64,000 nucleotides of DNA, taken from positions 124,001 through 188,000 of the forward strand of contig NZ_CP147920.1 in the NCBI RefSeq assembly GCF_039645995.1, written 5' to 3'. Under the pieces are notes generated by a model, which was not told where the DNA came from, ran no database searches, and saw only the letters and a list, made by a program, of their open reading frames with translations. The DNA comes from Sulfurimonas sp. HSL3-1. Lineage in GTDB: Bacteria > Campylobacterota > Campylobacteria > Campylobacterales > Sulfurimonadaceae. Within the stretch, counting starts at the first letter, position 1, and every line of letters starts with the position of its first letter. A program made the position numbers and the translations under genes. Of the stretch, positions 32,889-42,790 are shown piece by piece.

Positions 32889-33962
32889 ATGATTATTCTC
32901 GGATCGACCGGTTCCATCGGTGTCAACGCCCTCGCGATTGCCGAGCGCTTTTCGCTCAACGTCGAGGCCCTCGTTGCCGGCAACAGTATCGACCGCCTCA
33001 ACCAGCAGATCGCAAAGCACCGACCCAACTGGGTCGTTATCGCGAACGAAGCGGACATCCCCAGGGTCAACCACCCCAACGTCCTGAGCGGGGAGGAGGC
33101 GATTCTGCGGGTGATCGAGGAGGCGGACTCCGAGTTCGTCGTCAACGCCCTGGTGGGCTTCCTGGGGCTTCGCCCGACCCTCAAGGCGCTGGAGCGCGGC
33201 AAGAAGGTCGCCCTGGCGAACAAGGAGTCCCTCGTGGCGGCGGGTGCCTTTATCGACACCTCCCGCATCCACCCCATCGACAGCGAGCACTTCGGGCTCT
33301 GGTACCTTCTCAATGAGAGCCGCCCGGTCAAGAAAATGACCATCACCGCCAGCGGCGGGGCATTTCGCGACTGGCCGCTGGAGAAACTTGCCGCAGCGAC
33401 CCTCGAGGACGCCCTGAAGCACCCCAACTGGTCCATGGGGCAGAAGATCACCATCGACAGCGCCTCGATGATGAACAAGCTCTTCGAACTGCTCGAAGCG
33501 CGGTGGCTCTTCGGGGAGCTTGACTACGACGCCATCATCGAGACCCGTTCGCTCATTCACGCCTTCGTCGACTTCGCCGACGGTTCGACGACGGCGCACA
33601 TTGCCGGGGCGAACATGCAGCTGCCGATCGCCTACGCCCTGATGGGCAAGGTCGAAGAGCAGATACTCGAACCCGTGGACCTGCTGAAAGTCGGCGGGCT
33701 GGAGTTCCGCGAGATCACGCAGGAGCGTTACCCGGTCTGGCAGATCAAGGAAGCTCTGCTGCGTGAACCGCAGCGCGGGGCCGTCGTCAATGCCGCCAAC
33801 GAGGCAGCCATCGCGCAGTTTATCGCCGGGAAGATCGGTTTCCTCGACATCTCCCGCCGGGTCGTCGATGCCTTTGAGCATTTTGACCGGGTTCCGGGGA
33901 GCGTCGAGGAGGTCTTTGCCATCGACGAAGAGGTGCGTGCTTATGTGGGGGCAATGTCATGA
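32889..33962 (+). CDS. dxr: 1-deoxy-D-xylulose 5-phosphate reductoisomerase
   Basis: 357 residues, second step of the DXP (MEP) isoprenoid pathway. N-terminal NADPH-binding motif LGSTGSIGVNAL (4-15), the substrate loop region LANKESLVAAG, and the metal-binding acids D-S-E in PIDSEHFGLWYLL; SASMMNKLFE and AALLREPQRGAVVNAANEAA-type C-terminal domain are all present. Start at ATG 32889, right after repeat R2. The last 4 bases overlap the next gene (ATGA). Confidence 0.94.
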   Translation: MIILGSTGSIGVNALAIAERFSLNVEALVAGNSIDRLNQQIAKHRPNWVVIANEADIPRVNHPNVLSGEEAILRVIEEADSEFVVNALVGFLGLRPTLKALERGKKVALANKESLVAAGAFIDTSRIHPIDSEHFGLWYLLNESRPVKKMTITASGGAFRDWPLEKLAAATLEDALKHPNWSMGQKITIDSASMMNKLFELLEARWLFGELDYDAIIETRSLIHAFVDFADGSTTAHIAGANMQLPIAYALMGKVEEQILEPVDLLKVGGLEFREITQERYPVWQIKEALLREPQRGAVVNAANEAAIAQFIAGKIGFLDISRRVVDAFEHFDRVPGSVEEVFAIDEEVRAYVGAMS

Positions 33963-34498
33963 GCAAGAAGGTCCTTCTGCTGCACGGTTGGGGCGGCAGC
34001 GATTACCCGCACTGGCAGAGCTGGCTGGCCGGGGAGCTGGCCAGGGATTACGGCACCGTCTGCTTCCCGTTGCTTGACCATCCCCATTTCCCCTCCAAAA
34101 ACCGCTGGATGCGTCAGGTGAAAGCGATGCTGGAGGCGTTCAGACCCGACGTCGTCATTTGCCACTCCCTGGCAAACACCCTCTGGTTTCATCTTTGCGA
34201 GGAGGGAGCGATTGCGCCCGTAGAGCATCTCTTCCTCGTCGCACCGCCGCGGCTTGACTGCGAGATCGAGACGATCAAGAGCTTTTTCCCCGTCACGCCG
34301 CCTGCAAACCTTTTTGCCGAAAACGTGCAGCTGGTGACGTCGACAACCGATCCCTATATGACGCCGGAGGAGGCGCGCTCGCTTCGGGCGGCGCTGGACG
34401 TGCCGATGATGGTCCTGGAAGATGCCGGGCATATCAACGCCGACAGCGGTTACGGCGAATGGCCTTGGATTTTGGAACAGCTTCAGGAAATAAAGTGA
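33959..34498 (+). CDS. Alpha/beta hydrolase, RBBP9/YdeN family
   Basis: 179 residues. The RBBP9/YdeN family pattern is seen: LLLHGWGGSDYPHWQSWL at the N-terminus, VICHSLANTLWFHLC with the nucleophile Ser in CHSLA (GxSxG-like), a later acidic residue near VTSTTDPYMTPEEA, and a C-terminal GHINADSGYGEWPW with the catalytic His. Substrate unknown; such proteins are serine hydrolases. Translation is coupled to dxr through ATGA. Confidence 0.85.
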   Translation: MSKKVLLLHGWGGSDYPHWQSWLAGELARDYGTVCFPLLDHPHFPSKNRWMRQVKAMLEAFRPDVVICHSLANTLWFHLCEEGAIAPVEHLFLVAPPRLDCEIETIKSFFPVTPPANLFAENVQLVTSTTDPYMTPEEARSLRAALDVPMMVLEDAGHINADSGYGEWPWILEQLQEIK

Positions 34499-34537
34499 TG
34501 GGATGCATTGAGAAAACGCGCAGCGTAAAAGCGCAAG

Positions 34538-34608
34538 GCGCGGGGGCACACTGCCGAAGTGAACTCAGCGTTAGCGTAGCTTGCGGGGCTTTGCTCTGGA
34601 AGCGTATT
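34538..34608 (+). repeat. Interspersed intergenic repeat, copy R3
   Basis: Contains GGGGGCACACTGCCGAAG, GAACTCAGCGTTAGCGTAGC and the hairpin GCTTGCGGGG-CTTTG-CTCTGGAAGC (34579-34603), which pairs along 9 positions with one mismatch. It lies between the hydrolase gene and tsaD. Confidence 0.75.
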
Positions 34609-34628
34609 AAGAGCAAAAAGGATACTTT

Positions 34629-35606
34629 TTGATCCTCTCAATAGAAAGCAGCTGCGACGACAGCTCAATCGCGATCTCCGAGATAGCGACGAAGAAGCTT
34701 GTCTACCACAAAAAGATCTCCCAGGAGCTGGAGCACGCCGTTTACGGCGGGGTCGTGCCGGAGCTGGCTTCAAGGCTGCATGCCGAGGCGCTGCCGAAGA
34801 TCCTGGAGGAGTGCAAAGGGTGGTTCGGGCAGCTCAAGGCCGTTGCCGTCACGAATGCCCCGGGCCTCTCTGTCACCCTGGTAGAAGGGGTGACGATGGC
34901 GAAGGCGCTCAGCCTGACGCTGGACATTCCGCTTATCGGCGTCAACCATCTCAAGGGGCATATCTATTCGCTTTTTATCGAGCAGGAGACGCAGTTCCCG
35001 CTGACGGTGCTGCTCGTCTCCGGCGGGCATACCCAGGTGATCGAGGTCGAGAGCCTGGATCGGATGGAGACCGTCATGCGGACGATGGACGACAGCTTCG
35101 GGGAGAGTTTCGACAAGGTCGCGAAGATGATGGGGCTGGGGTACCCCGGCGGGCCGGTCATCGAGAAACTGGCGCTGGAGGGTGACCGGGAGCGTTACCC
35201 CTTTCCCATCCCGTTGCAGAAGCGGGGGGAGATGGCGTTCAGCTACTCGGGGCTCAAGAACGCCGTCCGCCTGGCCATCGAGGAGGGAAGCAGCGAGGAC
35301 TACCCCGATATCGCCGCCTCCTTTGAGCACATTGCCACGGAGCACCTTTTCCGAAAGTTACGAAAATATTTCAAAACCCGTCCGCCCGAACGTTTCGCCA
35401 TCGTCGGGGGCGCCAGTGCCAACCGCTACCTGCGCGGGCGTATCGAGGAGCTCCTGGCACCCTACGGCGCGGATCTGCTGCTGGCACAGCTGCAGTTCTG
35501 CTCGGACAATGCGGCGATGATCGGGCGGATCGCCGTCGACCTCTACGGGGAAAAATCCTTCACCCCCATCGGCGAACTCCATAGCGCACCCAAATCTGAT
35601 TTTTAA
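34629..35606 (+). CDS. tsaD: tRNA N6-threonylcarbamoyladenosine transferase TsaD
   Basis: 325 residues, ASKHA-fold enzyme that attaches threonylcarbamoyl to A37 of ANN-decoding tRNAs together with TsaB/TsaE. Signature: [15 protein letters not shown] at the start, the iron-binding [11 protein letters not shown] (HxxxH), [29 protein letters not shown] and [13 protein letters not shown]. The start is TTG 34629, preceded by AAGGA at about 34618; no closer ATG gives the conserved N-terminus. Confidence 0.94.
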   Translation: MILSIESSCDDSSIAISEIATKKLVYHKKISQELEHAVYGGVVPELASRLHAEALPKILEECKGWFGQLKAVAVTNAPGLSVTLVEGVTMAKALSLTLDIPLIGVNHLKGHIYSLFIEQETQFPLTVLLVSGGHTQVIEVESLDRMETVMRTMDDSFGESFDKVAKMMGLGYPGGPVIEKLALEGDRERYPFPIPLQKRGEMAFSYSGLKNAVRLAIEEGSSEDYPDIAASFEHIATEHLFRKLRKYFKTRPPERFAIVGGASANRYLRGRIEELLAPYGADLLLAQLQFCSDNAAMIGRIAVDLYGEKSFTPIGELHSAPKSDF

Positions 35607-35703
35607 ACTCAACTTAAGAGTTCCCAGGTTGGGGGCTATTAAGACAAAAGTTATCCGAATTATGTAAAACTCCTGCATCTCAAAAAAAAACAGGAGCCTC
35701 AAT

Positions 35704-36207
35704 ATGGCAACTACAATGCTCAAAGGTAACACAGTTAACCTCGCAGGTAACGAAGTAAACGTTGGTGATAAAGCACCGGAAGTTACAGTCGTAAACTCTA
35801 ACGGTCTGGCAGACAAGGTTGTCGGCGGCGCGTCCGGCAAAAAACAGCTGATCGTTGTTGTCCCGTCCCTCGACACACCGGTGTGTGCAACGGAAACCCG
35901 TAACTTCAACAAGCAGGCAGCAGAGCTCGGTGACATTGATCTCACAATCGTTTCTATGGACCTCCCGTTCGCAGGCGGCCGCTTCTGTTCTACAGAAGGT
36001 ATCGAAAACCTGACAGTCGCTTCGGATTTCCGTAACAAAGATTTCGCGAACGCTTACGGTGTTCTGATCGCTGACGGCCCGCTGGCTGGCGTTACTTGCC
36101 GTGCTATCTTTGCAGTAGATGCTGACGGTACGGTCACTTACAAAGAGATCGTTCCGGAAATCACCGAAGAGCCGAACTACGACGCTGCACTCGCAGCAGT
36201 AAAATAA
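35704..36207 (+). CDS. tpx: Thiol peroxidase (2-Cys atypical peroxiredoxin)
   Basis: 167 residues, reduces hydrogen peroxide and alkyl peroxides using thioredoxin. The peroxidatic cysteine is C61 in TPVCATETRNF, the resolving cysteine C95 in GGRFCSTEG, spaced as in Tpx. Codon use is strongly biased towards favoured codons, with more T-ended codons than neighbours, as expected for a highly expressed protein. ATG 35704 follows CAGGAG (about 35691). Confidence 0.95.
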   Translation: MATTMLKGNTVNLAGNEVNVGDKAPEVTVVNSNGLADKVVGGASGKKQLIVVVPSLDTPVCATETRNFNKQAAELGDIDLTIVSMDLPFAGGRFCSTEGIENLTVASDFRNKDFANAYGVLIADGPLAGVTCRAIFAVDADGTVTYKEIVPEITEEPNYDAALAAVK

Positions 36208-36213
36208 GCCGCA

Positions 36214-36229
36214 CCCTCCTCGCGGAGGG
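36214..36229 (+). terminator. Rho-independent-type hairpin after tpx
   Basis: CCCTCC (36214-36219), loop TCGC and GGAGGG (36224-36229) make a perfect 6-bp stem 7 bases after the tpx stop. It is followed by CTTCTCCTTTCCCC, only partly T-rich. Confidence 0.5.
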
Positions 36230-36272
36230 CTTCTCCTTTCCCCCAAATCTCCCCGACATCACCCTTTTGTGT

Positions 36273-36278
36273 TATAGT
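36273..36278 (+). promoter_or_regulatory. -10 element TATAGT
   Basis: GTTATAGTATC lies 29 bases before the start at 36307. No clear -35. Confidence 0.45.
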
Positions 36279-36306
36279 ATCCCCACCTGATGAAAGGTCG
36301 TACCCT

Positions 36307-37065
36307 ATGGATAATCTGCTAAAAATTGCTATTTCATTGTTGCTCTTTTCCCTGCAGGGATTCTCCCAAGCGCTGGAGGTCGGAGCGGGCGGCGGTGCTT
36401 GGTTGCAGACGCCGAAGGGGACCGTGGCTTACGCTACGTCAAACGGAACGGGGGATAGCACGTGTCGGGAGACAGAGACAGGGATGGGGTATGCATGGCT
36501 CTATATCAGGCATCCGATTCCTGTTTTTCCGAACCTGCGGCTGGAGTACAGCAGCATGAGCAGTGACGGCGATACGACGGTTGACCTTATCCCCCCGCTC
36601 GGAGTGATGGCCACCACCACAAGCCGTTTTGAGGTGCAGGCGTATGATACGATCCTCTACTACAGCCTGCTGAACAGTACGTTCTGGGCGACCCTGGATC
36701 TGGGGCTGGATGTTAAAGTGGCCGGTTACACATATGACGTAGCTCCGATCGATGGACTTCTTGCCTACGGCGGCTACAGCAGAAGCGGTACCCTTATTGT
36801 ACCGCTCGTCTATATGCGGGCACGCGTCGACATCCCCGGCACAGGGCTCGGTATTGAAGGATTGGGCAGCTACATCACCTATGAAAAGTCGTATGTATAT
36901 GACGCCCGTATCAAGGCAGACTTGACCCTAACCTTTGTCCCGGTGGTACAGCCCGGCATCGAGGTCGGCTACCGGATGCAGCAGATCAAGATCGATGACG
37001 ATAAAGAGCTAAAAGGCGACATCGATTTCAGTGGCCTCTTCTTCGGTGCATTTTTACGTTTCTAG
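36307..37065 (+). CDS. Outer-membrane beta-barrel protein, TIGR04219 family (copy 1)
   Basis: 252 residues with a signal peptide and an alternating beta-barrel pattern ending in F252 (FLRF), the outer-membrane insertion signal. Shares with the next gene AWLYIRHPIPVFPNLRLEY, YDTILYYSLLNSTFWATLDL and GIEVGYRMQQIK. TIGR04219 proteins are Campylobacterota and gammaproteobacterial barrels of unknown function. The two are adjacent and probably arose by tandem duplication; this copy is longer and has a loop around residues 40-60. Confidence 0.85.
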   Translation: MDNLLKIAISLLLFSLQGFSQALEVGAGGGAWLQTPKGTVAYATSNGTGDSTCRETETGMGYAWLYIRHPIPVFPNLRLEYSSMSSDGDTTVDLIPPLGVMATTTSRFEVQAYDTILYYSLLNSTFWATLDLGLDVKVAGYTYDVAPIDGLLAYGGYSRSGTLIVPLVYMRARVDIPGTGLGIEGLGSYITYEKSYVYDARIKADLTLTFVPVVQPGIEVGYRMQQIKIDDDKELKGDIDFSGLFFGAFLRF

Positions 37066-37118
37066 TGCCCTGTAAAGGGGCACCTTTCCCTGGACTCCCG
37101 AGCGAAATTTTTTTCTGA

Positions 37119-37124
37119 TATACT
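37119..37124 (+). promoter_or_regulatory. -10 element TATACT
   Basis: CTGATATACTCTG, 31 bases before the start at 37156. Confidence 0.45.
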
Positions 37125-37155
37125 CTGTTTTGATAACTTTGTAATAATGGAGTAG

Positions 37156-37842
37156 ATGATGTCTATGAAAATGAAAACGGCAGCGGCACTGGCCGCAGCA
37201 CTTTTCTCCCTGAACGCGTCAGCGGATTTTTTGCGTGCCGAGGCCGGTATCGGTGCTTTCAACGCTGCACCTAGCGGTACTTTTGAACCGAAAAACGGCA
37301 ACCCTTCCCTTGATCTGAAAGATGATCTCGGCATTGATACGGAGAACGATCTTTACGTCTGGGCCTATGTCAAGCACCCGGTCCCGGTCATCCCCAACGT
37401 CCGCCTGGAGTACCTGAACCTGACCCACAACCCCAACGGGAGCAGTTCGTTCAACGTCAGTGAGCTTGACGGGATCCTCTATTACAACATCCTTGATGAC
37501 ACGTTCTTCGTCACGGTCGATATCGGGCTCGACGTCAAATACGTGACCTCGGGCAGCAAAGGCTTCGATGATTCGGAGACGCTGGCGCTCGCCTACGCCC
37601 GCGCGCGGGTGGAGCCGCTCGACGCTCTCGGTCTGGAGACCCTGGTCAAGGTGACGAACTACCAGGATAACAAGGGGTACGATTTCCGTATCAAGGCGGA
37701 CTACACGCTGACGTCCCTTCCGGTCATCCAGCCGGGCCTGGAGATCGGTTACCGCATCCACAAAGTGCAGTACGCGATCGGCAATTATATCAACAAGGGT
37801 GAATACACCGGCGTCTACGGCGGCCTGATGCTGCGCTTCTAA
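37156..37842 (+). CDS. Outer-membrane beta-barrel protein, TIGR04219 family (copy 2)
   Basis: 228 residues with a signal peptide (cleavage near NASA, about residue 23) and the same barrel pattern as its neighbour: VWAYVKHPVPVIPNVRLEYL, GILYYNILDDTFFVTVDIGL, PGLEIGYRIHKVQ and a terminal F228. GGAG (37149-37152) precedes ATG 37156; ATG 37159 is an alternative. Has its own promoter-like box, so the pair may be separately expressed. Converges with murB, overlapping it by 4 bases. Confidence 0.85.
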   Translation: MMSMKMKTAAALAAALFSLNASADFLRAEAGIGAFNAAPSGTFEPKNGNPSLDLKDDLGIDTENDLYVWAYVKHPVPVIPNVRLEYLNLTHNPNGSSSFNVSELDGILYYNILDDTFFVTVDIGLDVKYVTSGSKGFDDSETLALAYARARVEPLDALGLETLVKVTNYQDNKGYDFRIKADYTLTSLPVIQPGLEIGYRIHKVQYAIGNYINKGEYTGVYGGLMLRF

Positions 37843-38627
37843 AGCCAGCGGCGGTCGATAATAATCACTTCCCGCTTCAGCAGGATGCCTGTGGCATCCT
37901 GCACGCGATGCTGCGCGAGTTCCAGCAGCGCCGCGGCTTCCTCAAACGTTCCTTTCCCCAGATTGACCAGAAAATTCGCATGCATCGTGCTGAAAGCCAT
38001 GTCCCCGATGCGATACCCTTTGAGACCGACGGATTCGATCAGCCGACCGGCGTAGTCACCCGGAGGGTTTTTAAAGGCGCTGCCGGCGCTGGGGTCGGAG
38101 GGCTGGTTGGCCCGCATCTGCTTGAACAGCTCGATTTTGGACGGGTCGAACCCCGCTGCGATCTCGAAAGTCGCTTCGAAAACGACTTCGTCAATTCCGG
38201 TCGTGCGGTAGCCGTGGGGAATCTCCGCTTTTGCATGCCAACCGCTTTTCGTACGCAGGGTAATGAGACGGTTGAAGATCTCGTACTCCTTCAGCCCCGC
38301 GTTCATCTTCAGCATCCCGCCGAGGGTACCCGGAAGGTGCGCGAGGAACTCGAAGCCCCCGATATCGTGTTTTTTGCAAAACGAGACGACTCTGCCGCCG
38401 GGGGTCGCCGCCCCGATGTGCAAAACACCCGCTTCGATGCGGATAAAATCGTAGGTTTTGGAGAGTTTCATCAACGGGGGGAGGTCGCTGCCGAAAATGA
38501 CGTTGTTCGCGGCGCCGATGAGGTAGGCGCCCTCCGGGTAGTCGTCGCCGTCAATCATGTAGACCTCGGCGACGGGTCCGATACCGATGGAGCTGAGGCG
38601 GGCCAGGTCGATCGTTTTGTAGGGCAT
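37839..38627 (-). CDS. murB: UDP-N-acetylenolpyruvoylglucosamine reductase
   Basis: 262 residues, reduces the enolpyruvyl group to form UDP-MurNAc in peptidoglycan synthesis. The short MurB lacking large insertions is normal for this group. FAD-binding features: LIGAANNVIFGSDLPPLMK, GFEFLAHLPGTLGGMLKMNAG (lipid of the PGTxGG motif), and the catalytic Ser in PSAGSAFKNP. The start is one base from the mqnD stop, so the genes are co-transcribed. Confidence 0.93.
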   Translation of the reverse strand: MPYKTIDLARLSSIGIGPVAEVYMIDGDDYPEGAYLIGAANNVIFGSDLPPLMKLSKTYDFIRIEAGVLHIGAATPGGRVVSFCKKHDIGGFEFLAHLPGTLGGMLKMNAGLKEYEIFNRLITLRTKSGWHAKAEIPHGYRTTGIDEVVFEATFEIAAGFDPSKIELFKQMRANQPSDPSAGSAFKNPPGDYAGRLIESVGLKGYRIGDMAFSTMHANFLVNLGKGTFEEAAALLELAQHRVQDATGILLKREVIIIDRRWL

Positions 38628-38628
38628 A

Positions 38629-39492
38629 TCAGCTGTGGCGGTAGCCCTGGTACTCGCGGGGGATCGTATACTCCTCGGCGCGGATGGGTGCGTCGTAAAA
38701 GCCGTGCTCGAAACCGAGTGCGTAGAGCTTGTCGATTGCTTCGTACTGCAAGGGGCTCAACTCGACGGAGTCGTCGTTGGCATAGAGCTCCAGGTAGCGG
38801 TCCAGGGTCGGGCCATCGATGCGTACAAGGTTGTTTTCCAGCAGCAGTTCGCACAGCTCCGCCTTGCGTTCGCGGGCGACGCGGACGGCGTCGGTGAGCG
38901 TTTGTTCATAGGCGATGGCCGCGGTCAGCGGCAGGGAGCGCCTGATCGCCATGCCTCCCAGCGGCAGGGGAAGATCGGGACCGGCCAGTGCCTGCCAGAC
39001 GTCCCACAGTTCGCGTTCGACCTCGAGCGTGTCGTCGAAGGTGAGGATGCTTTCGTGGATCAGCACGCCGGCGTCGACGGTGCCGTTCTTGACGGCATCC
39101 TCGATCTCGAGGAAGTTCATGTAGACGATGCGTGCGTCGGGGTAGGCGATGCGGAAGAGCATCGCGTTGGTCGTATAGCGGCCGCTGAGCGCGACCTTGA
39201 AGCGGCGCTTGAGTTTCTCGCCCTTGCGCTTGATCAGTTTGGGACCGTATCCCTCGCCGAAGCTGACGGCGGTGCGCAGCAGGGCGTATTCGTCGCGGAT
39301 ATGCGGGTAGAGGGCGAAGCTGATGGCGGTGATATCGTAGGTCCCGGCCAGCGCTTCGACATTGAGGGTTTCGATATCGAGAGGGATATTGTCAAAGGCA
39401 ACGTCGGGCTGGGTGACCCATCCGAATTTGACGGCATAGTACATAAAGATGTCGTCGGCATCGGGAGAGTGGGCAATCAGCATTTTTTTCAT
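38629..39492 (-). CDS. mqnD: 1,4-dihydroxy-6-naphthoate synthase (futalosine menaquinone pathway)
   Basis: 287 residues, converts cyclic dehypoxanthine futalosine to 1,4-dihydroxy-6-naphthoate, a late step of futalosine-pathway menaquinone synthesis, the route used by Campylobacterota. The fold is a periplasmic-binding-protein-like one: LIAHSPDADDIFMYYAVKF at the start, SGRYTTNAMLF in the middle and AGVLIHESILTF. Start at ATG 39492 (MKKMLIAHS). Immediately upstream of murB in one operon. No other mqn genes are in the window. Confidence 0.92.
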   Translation of the reverse strand: MKKMLIAHSPDADDIFMYYAVKFGWVTQPDVAFDNIPLDIETLNVEALAGTYDITAISFALYPHIRDEYALLRTAVSFGEGYGPKLIKRKGEKLKRRFKVALSGRYTTNAMLFRIAYPDARIVYMNFLEIEDAVKNGTVDAGVLIHESILTFDDTLEVERELWDVWQALAGPDLPLPLGGMAIRRSLPLTAAIAYEQTLTDAVRVARERKAELCELLLENNLVRIDGPTLDRYLELYANDDSVELSPLQYEAIDKLYALGFEHGFYDAPIRAEEYTIPREYQGYRHS

Positions 39493-39590
39493 CAAAGACC
39501 CTCGTGTTTTATTACGCCCATTTTAGCCAATGCGCGCTAAAATGCCGGAACGAATCGGTCATGAAAATATGACTCTATGACATATTATTT

Positions 39591-39617
39591 TTGACAAATT
39601 TCATTTTGCAATAAAAT
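39591..39617 (+). promoter_or_regulatory. recA promoter
   Basis: TTGACA (39591-39596), 15-base spacer, TAAAAT (39612-39617), 24 bases before the start. No LexA-type box is evident. Confidence 0.6.
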
Positions 39618-39641
39618 GTTCCAAAACCACCAAAAGGCTCT

Positions 39642-41950
<2,309 letters not shown>

Positions 41951-41983
41951 TCCTGCGCCGCGCTCCTGCGGCACTGCCTGCCT

Positions 41984-42277
41984 ATGAAGTCCGCTGACAC
42001 ATCCCCCGAAGAAAACGATGTTGCGTCATCCGCACCCGACATCATAGAACAGTATCTCGGATTCAAGACCAGACATTTTCTGCTTGCGCTGGCGGGGGTC
42101 GTCATCGGCGCATTTTACCTCAGCAACCTTCTTTTCGGCAACGCCTCGCTTGAAGTCCTGCTCCAGCTGGAGAACTATGAAGGGCATCTGACCAGTGAAA
42201 TTGCAAGATTGAAGCAAGAAAATGCCACACTGCAAAAAGAGTATTTCGAACTCAAAGAGCTTGAACCATCGGAGTAA
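41984..42277 (+). CDS. FtsB/DivIC-like septum-formation protein
   Basis: 97 residues: a cytoplasmic N-tail, one membrane helix (about 30-52: HFLLALAGVVIGAFYLSNLLF) and a short coiled coil (about 66-95: GHLTSEIARLKQENATLQKEY). That is the layout of FtsB/DivIC septum-formation initiators, which form a complex with FtsL and FtsQ at the division site. Sequence support is weak, as usual for this family. It follows eno by 33 bases and precedes an AMIN protein by 4 bases. Confidence 0.75.
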   Translation: MKSADTSPEENDVASSAPDIIEQYLGFKTRHFLLALAGVVIGAFYLSNLLFGNASLEVLLQLENYEGHLTSEIARLKQENATLQKEYFELKELEPSE

Positions 42278-42281
42278 ATGC

Positions 42282-42755
42282 GTGAAATTTTTCCTGATCT
42301 TGTTAACAATAACGGCTGCAACCCTGCTGACTGCAAGGGATAACCCCTTTTTGCCGTCACCTTCATCGCCGGAACCGCTCCCGTCGAAAATAAAAGAAAC
42401 ACCGGTCAAAGAGACAGTGGTTAAAGAAGCGCCTGTGAAAGAAACGCATTCCCTGGCGACACAGACCGTGAATTTTCAGCAGGCCCGCTTTCTCTTTTCG
42501 GAAGGAAACGTGCGTATTGAAAGCCGTGACAAGCTCGCAAAGCACTTTGTCATCCGTAAGCCGATGCGCATTATTCTCGATTTTGAGGCGAATGCCGACT
42601 TCCCGACACGCAAGCGCGAGGTAAATGTCGCGCCATTCAAAGAGATCCGAATGGGCATGCATCCGGGCTATTACCGTATCGTTATCGAGTTGGAGAAGCG
42701 TGCCGACTATAGCATCGAACCGTCCAAATACGGGTACACTCTGACCCTGAAGTAA
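42282..42755 (+). CDS. Exported AMIN-domain protein
   Basis: 157 residues with a signal peptide and a C-terminal AMIN domain of about 90 residues: ARFLFSEGNVRIESRDKLAK, PMRIILDFEANADFPTRK, RMGMHPGYYRIVIELEKR, SIEPSKYGYTLTLK. AMIN domains bind peptidoglycan and localise amidases to the septum, so this fits beside the FtsB-like gene. The start is GTG 42282, with GGAG 7 bases upstream; the in-frame frame opens earlier inside the upstream gene. Confidence 0.83.
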   Translation: MKFFLILLTITAATLLTARDNPFLPSPSSPEPLPSKIKETPVKETVVKEAPVKETHSLATQTVNFQQARFLFSEGNVRIESRDKLAKHFVIRKPMRIILDFEANADFPTRKREVNVAPFKEIRMGMHPGYYRIVIELEKRADYSIEPSKYGYTLTLK

Positions 42756-42790
42756 CAGGCGTCGAAAGTTACAGAAGCCGCACAGCCACC